From Apiotrichum sp. Y4204 (lineage: Eukaryota; Basidiomycota; Tremellomycetes; Trichosporonales; Trichosporonaceae), in assembly GCA_025531455.1 (NCBI GenBank), contig JAMYHL010000135.1, positions 1-52,141 of the forward strand: DNA of 52,141 nt, read 5' to 3'. Position 1 is the first letter of the stretch. Each line of letters starts with the position of its first letter. The translations under genes and the position numbers were made by a program. Shown here one piece after another: positions 22,209-36,100 of this stretch. Below the pieces are notes generated by a model that saw only the letters and a program-made list of their open reading frames with translations, was not told where the DNA came from and made no database searches.

Positions 22209-22300
22209 TTTTGGGGATTTTTTTTCTATTCTTTTTTTACTCTCCATTTTTCTCACCGTTTGCTTTTCCTTTCAGACATCCAGTTTGCTCTTCTTCACAT
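22209..22300 (+). repeat. T-rich polypyrimidine tract
   Basis: Runs of seven to nine T are separated by single C, A or G, then pyrimidine-rich sequence continues with TTTCCTTTCAG. Translation gives only Phe/Leu/Ser. It may be leader-like, but no gene follows it. Confidence 0.7.
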
Positions 22301-23040
22301 CCATCTCATTCTCTTGGTCGCGAGGTATCATCGAACGCACTGCAACCATCCACAACTCTCTGTCTTCCGGCTGTGCATGCTCGATAGCGGTCGTCTTCCT
22401 GAATTCCCAGATGTTTTGCTGTGATCTGCGAGTGCGTCATCAGCGATCTCACCTATCTCCCTCTGCTTTTTACGGTCTGTGTCACTCAAAATCTCCACGT
22501 CGTCTCTTTTCCAGCACTCGATCTCTTTGCTCGGATGCTGCATGGCATAGCTTGCATTGTTATCCACAGGCAACACATTGTGATGCTTGCTCATGTCGGT
22601 TGTTCTGTCCGCGGGTCCCTTTCCGTCCTGCCTGGTACAAACCCGTGGCTGCCTGCGTTGCCGTTTGCAGTATGTGCATTGGCGTGTGATGCACTGTCAG
22701 CTCATCAGCATGCCAAGTGTACGCATCCATGCTGCCTATCGTGGTGTGCTTTCTCACAGTGTCTCCGTCCATTGCAGCTCTCCAGACCTGAGGGATGTTG
22801 TTGTCGCTGCACAATGGTACTGGCAGCAGTCACCTCAGAGGGGTCCCTTCAGCTGCTTTTACTGCCCTTCTTTTCGGGTTCTCCTTTATATGCATGCTCG
22901 ATGGCTGAGCAACACAATCACGAGCAGTGCAATGCATCCGGCCATTCATTTCAGAGCCTACCTGTCACTGCGAGTGGATGCAAGCTATCGAAAGCATGAG
23001 GCAGTACCGAGTCAGGAGTGGTGGTGATTGTATGTATGCC

Positions 23041-23082
23041 TTTTTTGATCTTTTTTCTTTTCTTTTCTTTTTTTTTTAGGCT
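23041..23082 (+). repeat. Poly-T/TTTTC tract
   Basis: This is a TTTTTTGATC, TTTTTTC, (TTTTC)n and T10 run in the more AT-rich centre of the gene-free region. It is followed by further short T runs near 23120 and 23290. Confidence 0.9.
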
Positions 23083-26000
23083 GCTCATGGAAATCCCTTG
23101 TTATATAGCTTGGCTCCTTTTTTTGCAAGGAAGGGCATACTAGAACAGCGCACGCCGAGTTGTACCTAATGGATTGCACGCCAGTTTCCTAATAGAGAGC
23201 ATTCAGGGCGACTGCCAATTCATACCGCATATCAGTCCAGTCCAACCCAGCCTTTTTCCCTTACCACTCGGATTTAGCGTTTTGGACATTTTTTTGAGCC
23301 AAATGCAACATCCTTTTGTTTCTAATCAGCTGCGCTAGCGTGTCTATACCGTACATTTTTATTTTTATTTTCGATAGCCGATAAAACATGCACAGAGACA
23401 ACACCATGCATTGCATTGCCGTTTGTTTTACCCACCGTGTATCCATCTCGGAAGAGTCGACCCTATCATTATCACAGCATGTAGAGCAACTCTTAAGAGC
23501 TGCCATGCCCGCAAAGGATATGTATGGTAAAGACTATTTCGGACCGCTATACCAGCGGGCGGTCCGCAGTGTCGGGCCTTATTATGCCAGTGTAATGCCC
23601 CACTCAGGGAACTAATAGCAACTGTAGACGACCACGATACCTTCGTATATGTCTTGCTATTACGGATTCGTCCAGACCATCATCTGGCGGGCACCTACCA
23701 TCCATCCACAACTAGCGAGTCCACTTCAAGCATTACACAGCACATAGACAATCACTGGGAATACCACGTCGTTGAGCATCATGCACCACAGATGCTGTGA
23801 GCAGTCGTTATGATGCTTTTGACTGTCCAGCTTCTCAGCTACTCTATCGATCACTAGGCTCTATGCACCACCATGGCTGGGCGGTAGCAGTCTTTCACCG
23901 TAATGGGGCCCTCACAAAACATCGTCGACGATCAGATGCTGTACAACTCTACGGCTTGATACTAGCCAGGCAGCTAAGCGATTTCGTGTCTGTTCCCTTT
24001 GTCAAATGCATTCGCACGCGACACAGCGTACACAGAAGCCCATTAGGCATGATACGGCAGTTTTGACGGTCCACCAACGATGAATACAAGCGACCGAACA
24101 GTGCAGTGTGGTGCATCGCCCTGGGAAGATCGATCAACCATGACGTCACTGCACCGCGTGCTTCTCGCGTGATCCGCCCCAGCCAAACATATAAACATGT
24201 AAACATCCCAAAGAACGTCGCCCACAATGCCGAACATCGTTAACGTCCTGCAACATCAACGAATCCACAGCCCAACATCGCTGCAGCAGATAGAAGAACA
24301 TTGCTGCGTGCTATGGCTCGAGGAGTAGAATGCTAGCCACGGCTGGTTTCCTGCGTTCACCACCAAAGACCGTATCGAGCAGTATGCCCACTGTACTGCA
24401 TGTTGAGCTGAGGAAGTCACTGGACCGATAACTGCTCACCACATGTCCATATATCGAGCGTGCTAAAGCTGTATTCAGCCGTAAGGAATGTATTCAGCCC
24501 AATAATTCACCCTACGGGTGGCATTAGGCGTTATCCACCATGGTTATTCCGACCCAAGATGGGGTGATGCAGAGGTGGTGAGCTTCTCTCTTGGACCAAT
24601 GCATCCTGTATGCCTGCTACGGTCTCCAGAGTGCTCATAGAGCAGCCTTCAAAGGTTTGAAGCCTTATCGACTTCATTGTCGTCGTTGATAATCATTCTC
24701 AGAGGACGGCCCACATTGGCAGACGTTTGTGTGGGCAACAATCTCGACAGGGGTATCAACAACAGGGACTGATACACTTTTCTAATACGTCAATCTGGGC
24801 ACCGTTAACGGCTATCCAGAAACTCATTAGGCTTCCCGCAGCGATTTACTACCATTCGGGTCACAACCAAATCACACCCGACAAGCAACCCAACCCACCG
24901 TCCTCCTTTGCACTACCAAAGCACGATGCAAGGTGCCGTGCTAATTGACTACATCCGTAGTGGGTGACATCAAGGGCAACGCCTATAAGGAGTCCCAATA
25001 CTATGAGGCAGCTGCAGTATTATGGAGCAGTTGCAACTCCATCGGCGTCTGGGCGCCCGCATAAAATGCGCGCTGTTCTCCTAAACGGTCGCAGCTGTAG
25101 ACACACGAGCCAACGTGTGGCCTTCTGCATACATGAAAAGGCCCATGCAACGCCTCTGGGGCCTTTCTATGCATGGTTGATATGTGGTGGGAGGGCTTCG
25201 GTGGGTTGTAGTGCAGGACGTGGGTGTGCAGGATGGGGATATGCGTTGGGCGTGGATGGCAAACACCCAACCGGCCTCCACGTCGCGTTTGATCCTCCCC
25301 TCTGCGTGGTCATAAACATCCAATCGCTACTCGGTTGTACCAACAGCCTGAACGCTGTGTACCCAGTCACTGAAGATGGACTGTGAGTCAACCCTGTATG
25401 AACATATGTAGGTACAGTAGCATGCGGGCGGACTCGCAGTGCATCTAGCTCCACTGAGCCAGGCCGAGTGGTAAATCCACCGACCAGATAGATATACAGC
25501 GTAAGCGTTTCCAGCATGAGGAGCAGCTCCAATGCTGGCTCGGGTATATCCATGGGTAAGGCCTTTGCAGCCACCTAGCCAGCTCGCTTGGCTTATTCAG
25601 CTGAATGCATGCAGACAGAGCACTGCAGGTCGGGTCCATTTGAGTGTAGCGAGACCATAGGGGTTCGTGAATGTGAAGGACTGCCGATATGTATTGGGTG
25701 GAGTCACTGGTGAGGTACTTGGATATGCATGAGTACATTCCCTACATAATATCGACTCGGGAAGTGTAATGCGCATCATTGGGAGCTATATTAGAACGCA
25801 GGGCGCAGAGCTGGGCTTAATCCTGACGAAAAAATACGTCTAGGGTGCCGACCACTGGGCACAACCGAGCTGACACCAGTCCTCACCGTACGGTGATGAC
25901 ACGTGGCAAAAACGTGCTTAGTTTCTGTAAAGTTCGTCACTTTTTTTCAACTGGCTCCCCGCACAGTAGGCGGCAGAAGACATCCCATTCCGCCCCACAG

Positions 26001-28924
26001 AGGGCCCCAATGCATGCATCCACTGGACATGACGTGTAGGACTCGGAGTGCAGTCGGGCCAGCCTTGAATGCAGGTGGATGCATGCCTCATGTAAGAGTT
26101 GGGTGACTTCTTGGCTTACCGTAAACACGGTGGATGCCCCTCCAAAACACCATTTTTTAATTTTTCAGACTGCCAACGGTGCAAATCCAGCTGGCCGCTG
26201 CTACAAGTGTCTGATTACCGAACTGGGCCGTATAGCGGGTAATGCAATCAACCCTCTCTGGTATACAAATATACCGTGCATAGGCCTCTCCACAGTGATG
26301 CTTACGCTTGGGTGTCAATATGTTGCTGTCCTATGCATATGCAAGCCACTTACCTTGTCGTATTGGCCATTCTTAATGAGCAAGCGGGCTCCATTAGGAG
26401 CACCTCCCTAATCAGCTTGGGTCAGCATAGACCTCAGGTATCGGGCATACGGTTTCTACATGGAATTGGCATATCGGCCAACACCCAAACATCATTCCCG
26501 CTGGTGTCCAAGAACCACAACGACCACAATGTAAATAGATGTCTGCTTGATGTCCTTTCAAGTGCATGGGGGTCTGTATTCCAACAATGCCGTGCCAGAT
26601 AGATGCATGCCCTGCCATGTCAAGCAAGCAATGGATCGCGATGCATTGCCATGCCAACCCATACGTTGCCATGCGCGTGATGCATACATTGCCGTTCCGT
26701 CCCCTTACCATGCCATACCATGTCCGTCGGAGGCCATGAAGTCAAAGTTTGGTATGCACCTCACATTCTCTCGTATTGGTGGTGGGCTTTCTGGTCGGAC
26801 ATATCTAGACAATGGCCAACGCTCAGGTCATTACGGTCACCATAGGGATGTAGCACAATGATCGATACAGCAATGGCCTATGCAACATCCTCATTCGCAA
26901 TGCAATAGAACGGGGGAGGAGCGACTATCAGTATGCTTAGAATGTGGGTCAATAGGCCGTTGATGTCATACATGCATATCAGTATGTACTCATTGTAACG
27001 GTGAATCTCCCGATATTCTTGACGAGAGTCTTGCATGGCTGTTACGACTGCTGCACGCTCAACCCATCTGCATGGCCCCCAATGACCAAGAAGGCTCGGC
27101 TGGACATTAGATTCATACATAGCAAGCAGCAATGGGTCGATTGCTGTGCATATACTGGTTACGCCAACCGTAGCTGGCTTTGCCATGGTGTTCTATTGAT
27201 GCTTTGGTAATCCTCGTCAATCCTTTCCTAGTCTGATTGTATTGCCCGTGTCCTAATCCCTCGCCTAGGGGAGTCGTAAGAAAGCTGCAAGGTGGATATA
27301 GTATGCGATGGGCATTTCTTTTGTTTCTACCACATATGGCGTGCCGTATTGCCTGTCATGGTGATTGCCATATGACTGCGCAGTCCAGCTGACCATCGTT
27401 TATGCAAAATGATGCATACACCTGTGTGACGCGACAGAGGCGCGGGAAGCTGCGATGCCTGCGGTGGGCTGGGCATGTTCACTGGCATGACAGAACAGGA
27501 TGTCAACATAATATCACCCCTCGTAGATCGGCCTAGAGCCTGTTCCCTGGCGTGCATCGCGCAATGCATGTCCAGGAGAGATACAAGGCTGGTATGCGAA
27601 GCGTGTTCCGTGCCATCGGGGAGCTCCTTGGAATGGCGCGATGCGTGGTGGGGACTGGGGAATGCTGTTGCCGAGCCTATGTGGTCCCGGCAGCCTGACA
27701 CACAGGACGATGCAGGGCGATGCCGAGGAGATCACTGACAGCCTGGGATGCGACGGCTCATCCTCCACCGGACCAACACACCATGGAACACACAGTAACA
27801 CACGGCTGTCTAACGAGCTGGGTCTTCCTTGGGACTCAGCAGCAGGGATCTCAGCAGCAGGGATTGTCATGGGGCATCTTCAGTGCAGCCCAGTTGGTGC
27901 CATCATAGCGACACCGCAGGACATTCAGCTATGTCCAGGCCAGCATGGGCCGTTGTCACGAGCTGCGTTATGCTTTGCATTCACAGCAACACAAGGAGAG
28001 GAATGAGTTGCAGACGATCCAGTGTTATAACACTCTTGCAAAATGGGATGCATTGCCCGGAAAACAAAGCATCCTTCAGTCTGCCAAGGCAATGCTGTCA
28101 CAACCAAAGGCAGTCCCAAACGCGCTCAAGGCTTGCGTTGAGTCTACTCCATCACATGCATTGCCCGTTGCATTGCCTATTTCATCGTGAAATAGGTAAA
28201 AGCTGCAACAGTACGAGACGTGCTGGAAGGACCAGCAGTACAATGCACTGGAAGCCAAGCACATCCGCCTCGCAAGCCATGGCTTGAGGGTGCCCAGTCT
28301 CAGATAGACTGCCGTGCCAATGTCGTACATGGGGATGACACACAAAGAGATGACATGCCGTGCATCATGCTGCACAATGCCGTGGTGAGAGCACAGGAAA
28401 GGATGAAGCATTGGTCTGCCGACATGAAAAAATGGGGGCAGCACGAGCAGCCTCTTCAAAGGATTCAGAGAAGCAAAACAAGACTCGCCATGGTGATGCC
28501 GAATCGACTGAGCTCCAGGAGGGTGGGTATGATCACTGATCGCTACGTGTTGCGATCGTTGCGATATGCGAGAGCACATGCAGAGCAGCATGGAACACCG
28601 TGGATGAAAAAGAAGCAGGGCAAGCCAGAGTGGGGAGTTTGCAGAAAGGAGAATGGATGCAAGAGCACAGGACCAAGACGTACCAGAAGCATGCATGGAT
28701 GCATGAATGCAATGTGAATGCACAACGCCAAGAGGGTGACACGTCGACAAGATCTGGCTGTTGATCGCGGGCAAAAGTGATAGACAGAGGAGGAAGGGGA
28801 ATCATGATGAGCAAGTCGCGAGTGTGAGAGCTGGAGAGGAAGGGAATCAGAGTGAGCAAAGAAGTCGTGATCGTGAGAGAGGTGAGTGAGTGCAAGTGGT
28901 GGGATGCATGCATTCATGCGTCAA

Positions 28925-29000
28925 TAGACGTGGGATGATGATGATGAGGATGGCGATGAGGAGGATGAGGATGCCGATGACGATGCAGATGGTGAGGAAT
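28925..29000 (+). repeat. (GAT)n-rich tract, inverted relative of 16.3 kb
   Basis: GATGATGATGATGAGGATGGCGATGAGGAGG and related triplets occupy about 65 bp. On the minus strand this is an ATC tract ending CATCATCATCCCACGTCT, identical to the end of the tract at 16281-16346. Both translate to LIxIIIPRL on their pyrimidine strand, but neither sits in a credible gene. Confidence 0.8.
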
Positions 29001-31684
29001 GTGTGTGGAGAGAGGGGGGAGAACAAAAAGAGACGGCAAAGAGGATCGAACAAGATGGCAGAGGTGCGGAAGCAAATAATCTCCATCAAAACACAGTACT
29101 TTGGACTCCGGCCGAAAGACGGGATGCAAGAGCCTTCTCGGCCGAACCGTGGCGGCCACGCCTACCTCCCCTTGGCACTGCATGTTCTTGTGATGATTGA
29201 GGCATTGTGGGCTGAGTGTCCGTATACCTGATGCCTGAAGTGCATTCAAAAGCCTATGCATAGCTGTGGGTTGGCATGCAGAACGTGGGAATGCTTTAGA
29301 GTAGATGGCAAGATGCAGTGGGGTAGATTACACTGCGTTTTTGTTCTGACTCGGGCTGGCAGTACGGGTTTGGATCGGGAGAGGACTGACACACTTTGAC
29401 ATAGCAGAACACAGGACAAGAGCACGGTCCTTCATTGCTAGAGACTCATTGCCCCTTCAATGATGTGCCATCCGCACTGTATTCTAAAGCTGACGGGGCG
29501 CAATTGAATAGGCTTTCAGGCAAGTGGTATGACATGCTGTGACATGACCGGAGAAAGGTTGACACGGCAGAGTTCTACTTTTCAGAAATACGGATAAGGG
29601 CCCGTCAATCTTGTAATGCCATGATCCCATGGTGGGCGATAGAGTGCCGGCCGCGAGCTAGTTTGGAAAACAATACAGAGAGCTGGCGCAGATCAAGACT
29701 CCGTAGGTCACAATTAAAGCTCTCAGCTGTGATGCAGCATTGAAGCTTGCCGTACCGGGCTCTTTGAGGTGTTAAGAGCAGAGCTCTGCCACCTTCGCTG
29801 AGATTACCATGGTGGTGAGCTGTTGACGAGAATGTCCCTCGAGCGATACTACGTTGAGCTACCATTTATATCATCGGCTTGAAGAGGAGATCTTCTTTTG
29901 CCACTTCTCGTATTGACATGTGGATACCTGCGAGGCTCGTTGCAACCCAAACAGTTCATCGATTCAACAACTTGACTTTGGGCGTTGCTGCAGTGTAGCT
30001 GTTACGTTTGTGGAGGTGTTGCAGAATGTGTTGGGCTGTCGCTCCTGCTTTATCGACTGGACTGTTCCAGCAAGTGCTCGAGCTCTTGCTATGCCTTACG
30101 TGTTCCAAAGTAAGGTGCGTGGGTTTGTTTATCGGCACTGTTATTCTTCAAGATTGGCATTTGCATCATTAGTTTTGCTTCCTTCTGCTAATGCGTGAGA
30201 CTCGAGTGTGTGCCTTTTGTGCTGTTGACGTTGCTGTCAGCTTGGGGTAAACTAACAAATCCACCGTGTAAAGTTTATAGTCCGGCGCGCGAGAGCTGTT
30301 TTACGTTGCTCTGCCAATGGGGTGTTGCAAGTGAGATACCATGGCTTGTCCTGCGGATGGCGCTTTTGTAGGTATGGCCAGCGTCCACAACCGCTTGCGT
30401 TGCCACGACTGGCGCGGAGTAGCCCTACAGCTGCAATAAGTCCACCCTCTTGCGTGGAGGATTCGGCCTGCCAAGCCAGGCTCTCGTTCATGAGATGTGT
30501 GTACCTCTGGAGGTCGTCAATGGCTGTCAAATGCAAGCTCAACTTTGTCATAAGAATTCAAACTTTTAACCTGCTGTGTGCGTTAGTGTCAGCATCAAGG
30601 TTACACTCTGGAGCTTACTATGGCGTGGTACTGAGCACTTGCTAGCCGAACCACATGAGGGGAAGCCGGTTGGGAATGAGCTGCAGTCAGAATTGCTGTC
30701 ACTGTACAGTACAGTAAAGGATTTCATGCTCTGTGAGGTCTGCGGTAAAGTCAAGCCCCAAGGAAGAGTCACGATATGCTGCGACAAATTGCGGGTTCTG
30801 AGACGCAGTTTGCCCTCCACCCCCGTGGTCTTCGTTGTCTGTGATGCCTTCAGTATGTTGCTAAGTGCTAAGGACGTACATACTGCGTGCTTGCAAAGTT
30901 GCCGTAAAGACGTCGGCCCAGACTTGCCGTTTGGAACAGTTCACAGACCGTGATCCTCGAGGGGCATAGTAGTTCCGTCCTTCACAGATTCGATGTCACG
31001 ATGTGTATCAGGTGCCGTGCGTTGACTTGATAACAGCTCTGCGCTGTGCGGCAGGTTTGCTCAGCCTGCATGATTGTTCAATGCCTTGCTTGAAAGGATA
31101 TATGGTGTGGGCGAGAGCTGCGATGCTCGGCGACTAGATTAGTTCACCATGCGTCGGCCAAACCAGTCAAGTCTCATCAGTAGCAATGCAGTACTACTCA
31201 AAACGACTTACCAGGCTTGAGATGTCTTTAGCTCCGTTACGTTGCCCGTTCAAACGTCTAACTCGATGAGGTCTTCACCTTGAAAAGTACTGTTGAATAG
31301 TAGGTAACATTATTGGTTTGCTTCAGTCTTGGGCTTTCCTCTGCTCAATCCGCAATGGTCTCGTGGTCTCGATGTGTTGCACTGCCCTGCAGGATAGGTA
31401 CAGTCAATGACAAGCAAGAGAACGGAAATCGAACTGACAATCTTGCATTGGTTCAGTGAAACAGGTTGCTAACCGGAAGTCTGCTGCTCAGACCTCTGCA
31501 CAAAGACTTGGCCGGAGTTTAGGCCCGTTAGGTAAACATCTCACTCAAGCTGCCGACGTTTCTAAAACCTCAATCGAGAGCGTGAATATGTCCAGTGGAT
31601 GGCAGGATTGAGCCTTCAATGGGCGTCGATTGAACTGCTGCTCTCTGTTAATACAGATGTGCGTGTACTGAAGTGAGTAGTGGG

Positions 31685-31886
31685 GTAAGTGCGGCTCGCA
31701 CATGGGTTGCCTTGCCTCACGCTGACCTCTGCCTTTCAGATCCGGACTGTCGGCACTTTCAGACCCACACTATCGGCACTTTTGCCATACTGCAGTTAGT
31801 ATGAATACCAAGTATCTTGCTCATTTACTCTGACTTTGTACTGTTCTCCGTACGCTACAGATCTACACCTTGACGTTTCCGTCTCT
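31685..31886 (+). repeat. Dispersed ~150-bp repeat, copy 2, with intron-like edges
   Basis: Bases 31738-31886 match copy 1 at 5022-5172. The 62-bp internal piece (31799-31860) keeps its GTATGAATACC start, a CTGAC word and a GCTACAG end. Upstream, 31685-31739 begins GTAAGT, contains CTGACC and ends TTTCAG, so this copy too is preceded by an intron-like sequence, although the upstream sequences of the two copies are otherwise unrelated. Confidence 0.8.
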
Positions 31887-32902
31887 GCATTGCCAAACGG
31901 GTTGGCATTGTTTGTCTGAGCTTCAACCAGTCAGGCAATCATGCTAAACTATTGTAGTTACAGTAGCCTCTCCGAAGTCTGCTGTGTCGGCGCAATACAG
32001 GCGTTCACTCAGCGGGGTCGTTGAAATCGGGGCAAGTGTTGTCCTCAACCAAAGTCGCTTTTGCGGATAATAATGATCTAATGTTCTGCACAGCGCACAT
32101 TGACGTGCCGGTCGCAATGTCTGTCGAGCAGATGAAGATCCTGGCTTGTCAGATTCGGGTTATAAAGGTCAGGCAACGATGCCGTGACAGCCTCACCAAA
32201 GGATAGTCCGGCTTCAAATTGGCTTGGGCTGCACCCTCTTCCTGTCAGACTTTGGTGCAGAAAGGAGCAAAGCTTAAAGGCTTGAGATGAATGAAGATGG
32301 TTGCCTGAAATCTTCTCCGGCTCAGCTGAATTGTGTGTCAACGTCTTCAAGGAGGCATCCACTCAGCAGCTGTACTGCTGGCAGACTAGTCTGTATGGAT
32401 TGTGATGTCAGGATCGAGTGTTGTTTGCGAGTAGGTTGTCCTACCCCTTTTGAGACTCCGTGCCAGAATGCCAACGTTTGTGTTGCGTTGTAATGGAGGG
32501 CTTCTGGCAAGCTGACACTTCAGTCTCGTGAAACAACTACGGTATTGCTGTAAGCAAAGTGTTATGTGAGTGACCCGTGTCCAAAGTGTAGCTGTCATGC
32601 TTTTCAGTGTTGTATCGCCGAATGACTCCTCACATAACTGACTATTCGTGGTCAAGGCTTTACAGGCTGAGTCGAGAGTCAGTCTGTTATTGCAGCCATT
32701 GGATACTCTGTGCAGCCGGGGCTACTGTATTGCTTGTCCTGTAGTACCCGACTCTGGCATCAAGGTTAGTGGTTGCTTGTCTTGCTCCTTCAACAGTCTT
32801 ATCATGTCCGCTCTCGTCCTGTCTAATCTTGGAATGTGTATCATTCCACCTTGTGCTGTCTTGTCTGTGTGTTGCTTCGCTACCTTGTTGTGTCCTGTCT
32901 CG

Positions 32903-32990
32903 CCTTTGGGTTGCCTTGGGCTACCTTGAGTTGCTTTGAGCTGTCTTGAGCTGCCTTGTATTGCTTTAGGCTCCCTCGGGCTGCCATGTT
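32903..32990 (+). repeat. Degenerate ~10-bp repeat (TTGAGCTGCC-like)
   Basis: About nine imperfect units of the type TTGGGTTGCC, TTGAGTTGCT and TTGAGCTGCC lie end to end. It abuts the CCTTG/CCTTA array that follows and may share an origin with it. Confidence 0.75.
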
Positions 32991-33024
32991 CCTCGCTTGT
33001 GTTTCCATGTACTTTCTTTCGATG

Positions 33025-33190
33025 CAATGCCCTTGCCTTACCTTACCCTGCCTCACACTGACAATGGCCTGCCGTGCTTCGACCCAGTTACTTTGCCTTG
33101 CCTCACCTTACCTTGCTTACCAGGTATCACCCTGCCGTGCCTTACCTTGCTTTGCCTTACCCTTCTCTTACCTTGCCTGAACTGCCTTCT
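33025..33190 (+). repeat. Degenerate CCTTG/CCTTA array
   Basis: CCTTGCCTTACCTTACCCTG-like sequence continues for about 160 bp, with short unrelated inserts. The same CTTGCCTTGCC style recurs in the gene-free stretch at about 49810-50330. Confidence 0.8.
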
Positions 33191-36100
33191 GCCCTGCATT
33201 CTTCTCGCTGGTTGTGCTTACCCCTCGTTGACACTCAGTGAGACGCCTGCTTTCTCTCCTGTGAAAGTAGAGATGACGCGGCACGCTCACAATTGATTAT
33301 TTGTTTGTTAAGTGGATCACAGTTAGCATTTCATCCGCGCAACTCGGGGTGAAAGGGGTAAAGTGTCCACGCTTCGTGGTGCTTGTCGTTAGCCTGAACT
33401 TGATTCCTTGCCATGCTTCTCCAATACGTAGACGGTAATGTTGCCCAGTCGAAAGAGTCTAAGGGGTGACCACCTGAAGCTGAAGGGACATTCTTGTTGC
33501 TGGGAATTTGGATCCACTGTGCCGTAGTTACTTGAATGACTGTTGTGCTGCCGTGACAGGATACGTCGTGTAACCATGACTTTCGATTTGCTTTGTTGTT
33601 AATCTTGTCTTGCCTTGTTCTTTCTGTTTTCCTTGTATTGTCTTGTGACAATCAGAGTCACGGACTATCTTCTAGCATGCTGTGTCACGTCTCTTAAAAA
33701 TGAGCAAATGCTCAGTCAGGTTCAGTTTGGTCAGCGGTTCGCGGTGGTTCTGCAAGACCTAAATCCGTCCTAATGCAACGACTTTTCTAAAACGAGCATG
33801 GAACAGTATGTAACTGCAAACGAAACAATTTGGTAAGGCGCACGAACGCCTTGCTGGCGAGCAGAGGATGTGATAGTGCTCTGCCAATCTCGATAGTGAT
33901 GCCCGTCGATGTGATGATGAAAGACCATCATCTGCTCAAACGACAGCCAGACATGCTCCAAGGCTCACCCGCTGCAGCTTGCAGGGGAAGAGTCAATGAA
34001 GCGTCAGCACTATGCTCTCCAGCCGTAACTCAAGACACTTAACAAGTCAGGATTACGAGACTGGAACAGTCAACCTCTGGCTGTTCACATGTCCTGCACT
34101 TGAGTGCGTGAGGTACCCTTGTTGCCTTCACCTTTCGTCCGTGAACCAGATCTGGTCCTTGGAGAAGTACTATACCTGACATTCATTGACTTCACTTGGG
34201 ATGCTTCTCGCTGGGGTATGCCCTGTCCATCAAGAGGCAATGCGAGTCACTTAATTGAAGAGACACGGCAAAGTCAGCGGGAGGTCAGAGTAGACGGGCA
34301 GACACTCACGAGAAGATAGAGCAGACCAGCAGCATTTCGTCGGCCGTTAATTGGTGACAGGCTATAATGATTGTGTAATCGCAATCCAAGACACAGCAAG
34401 ATTGTCCCGACATGCTCAAAATCTGGGCATCTTGTTTTCCAGTGGAGTTTGTCTCACTCCTTCACGAATGTCAGCTGAATACCTGACACATCCTTCCTGG
34501 AACGAAACGGCAGGCAATTGTTCAAGGAACCCAGTCACGCATGTTAGTATGAGATGTCCTGGCATGTCGAGGGCCGTCCAATCAACAGCACTAGGGCTCA
34601 ACATCATGGCATGGCGACGAAATGACACGCCCTCAACCTGGCACGTCAATATCGTGTCGGCTTCAAGCGAGAACGGGTCAGTACAAACATCTGGCACATC
34701 ATTTCATACCCCAAGTCAAAACATCGTACAGAATGTGTTGCCTTGGCAGCTTCCACCGGCCTTCCATAACGACGACCTACTGTCTGGCCTCATAGCTTGC
34801 AACCGGAACTGTCCAGCTTTGCTACCTGCTGTGAGTGTGCTCCGTATGCATCACCCATGGCCGTTGTCAACTTGACATGTTTTGAGGAAGGAGCGTTATG
34901 TGCATGGCAGGGAATCAATTGGCTGTCGGTCTGGTGTGATGCGGTTGCCACTGTTTGTTATAACTCATTTGCTCGTGTCTGCGCGTGGCCTGTAAGGCGT
35001 GACCAATATTCAGCACCTCGCTCACAGTAGTGATCATTGAATGAACCGACAGCTGCTTGGATGGCTGCCCTCACTCAATTAGACGCTGAGTCCTCAAAGC
35101 CAGTTCAAGGTGGTGTAATACTCAAGTCCTCTCATTTCAACTTTCCGATGAAAGTAACGGTGTAGCTACCCTCAGCTCGGCTACAGCCGAGCAGTCCCTC
35201 CAATTGCCTGGTAGGGCAACAGGCCGCTCAACCCTGCACATGACAACATTAACTTTCCATTCCTTTCAGTTCACCTAGTTCGCGGTAGCAGTTCAAAGAC
35301 TGAATGAGGGTTCACCTGCAACAAAGGAGGATGTCACACAACGAAGTTGCTAGAGGACTGGCCAGGTGAGTCGGTACCTCATAAGACGAACAATCTTGGC
35401 AGCAACATGCGTGTGCAGCTTGGTTGACGGGCTACCACAAATCGTACTGTGCCAAGGTCAGTTGACCTGCACATTACCGTAGCCCCGAAAGTTGAGGTTT
35501 CGAGGATCGAGGAATCTGCGTCTTTCCTGAACGCAGCACAACCCTGATGGGTTGTTAGTCCGGAGAAGTGATGCAGGTTGAAGTTGGTTCTAGTTTTCGT
35601 AACACTACCTGGTACTGATACGACAAGACGCAGAGCAATGTGCCAGTAGAGCTTTGGAAGGTTACCACACGCTGTGGATGCGTGGATGCGAGTATCATGA
35701 ATACAAGCCAAAAAGTTAATCAGAACAGCGGGTGAGAAGCGCAGGTGCGTCAACTCGAGGTATTGTACGTGAGAAACCTCGGGTTCCGACATGGGGCCTT
35801 TGACCGGGTGGTGGGCAATAATTAACCGTACCTTGGAGAGGCGAAGGCCAAGTGGGGTTCCTGTGTCAACGGGGACTACAGTGATCGACTCGGGTTCTCA
35901 TGATGGCACAATGAGGTGTGCAGGGCAATGGCACGACTCAGGAAGGAAAATCAAGCGTGGTGAAGGCAGGAGACGCTTTTGCTCAGAAGCAGTGCTGGGG
36001 CATCATTTCTGGAATGACCAGGCACATCACCACCCTTATGGTCAGGCAGATCATTCCGGAGACCGGTGTGACATGCCGATGTCGTGGCATGGCAACATCC

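Noticed and set aside
28076..28774. 232-codon minus-strand frame and its plus-strand overlap (28220-28717)
   Set aside because: Composition is Cys/His/Ser-heavy and random-looking, both strands are open over the same bases, and there is no leader or splice logic.
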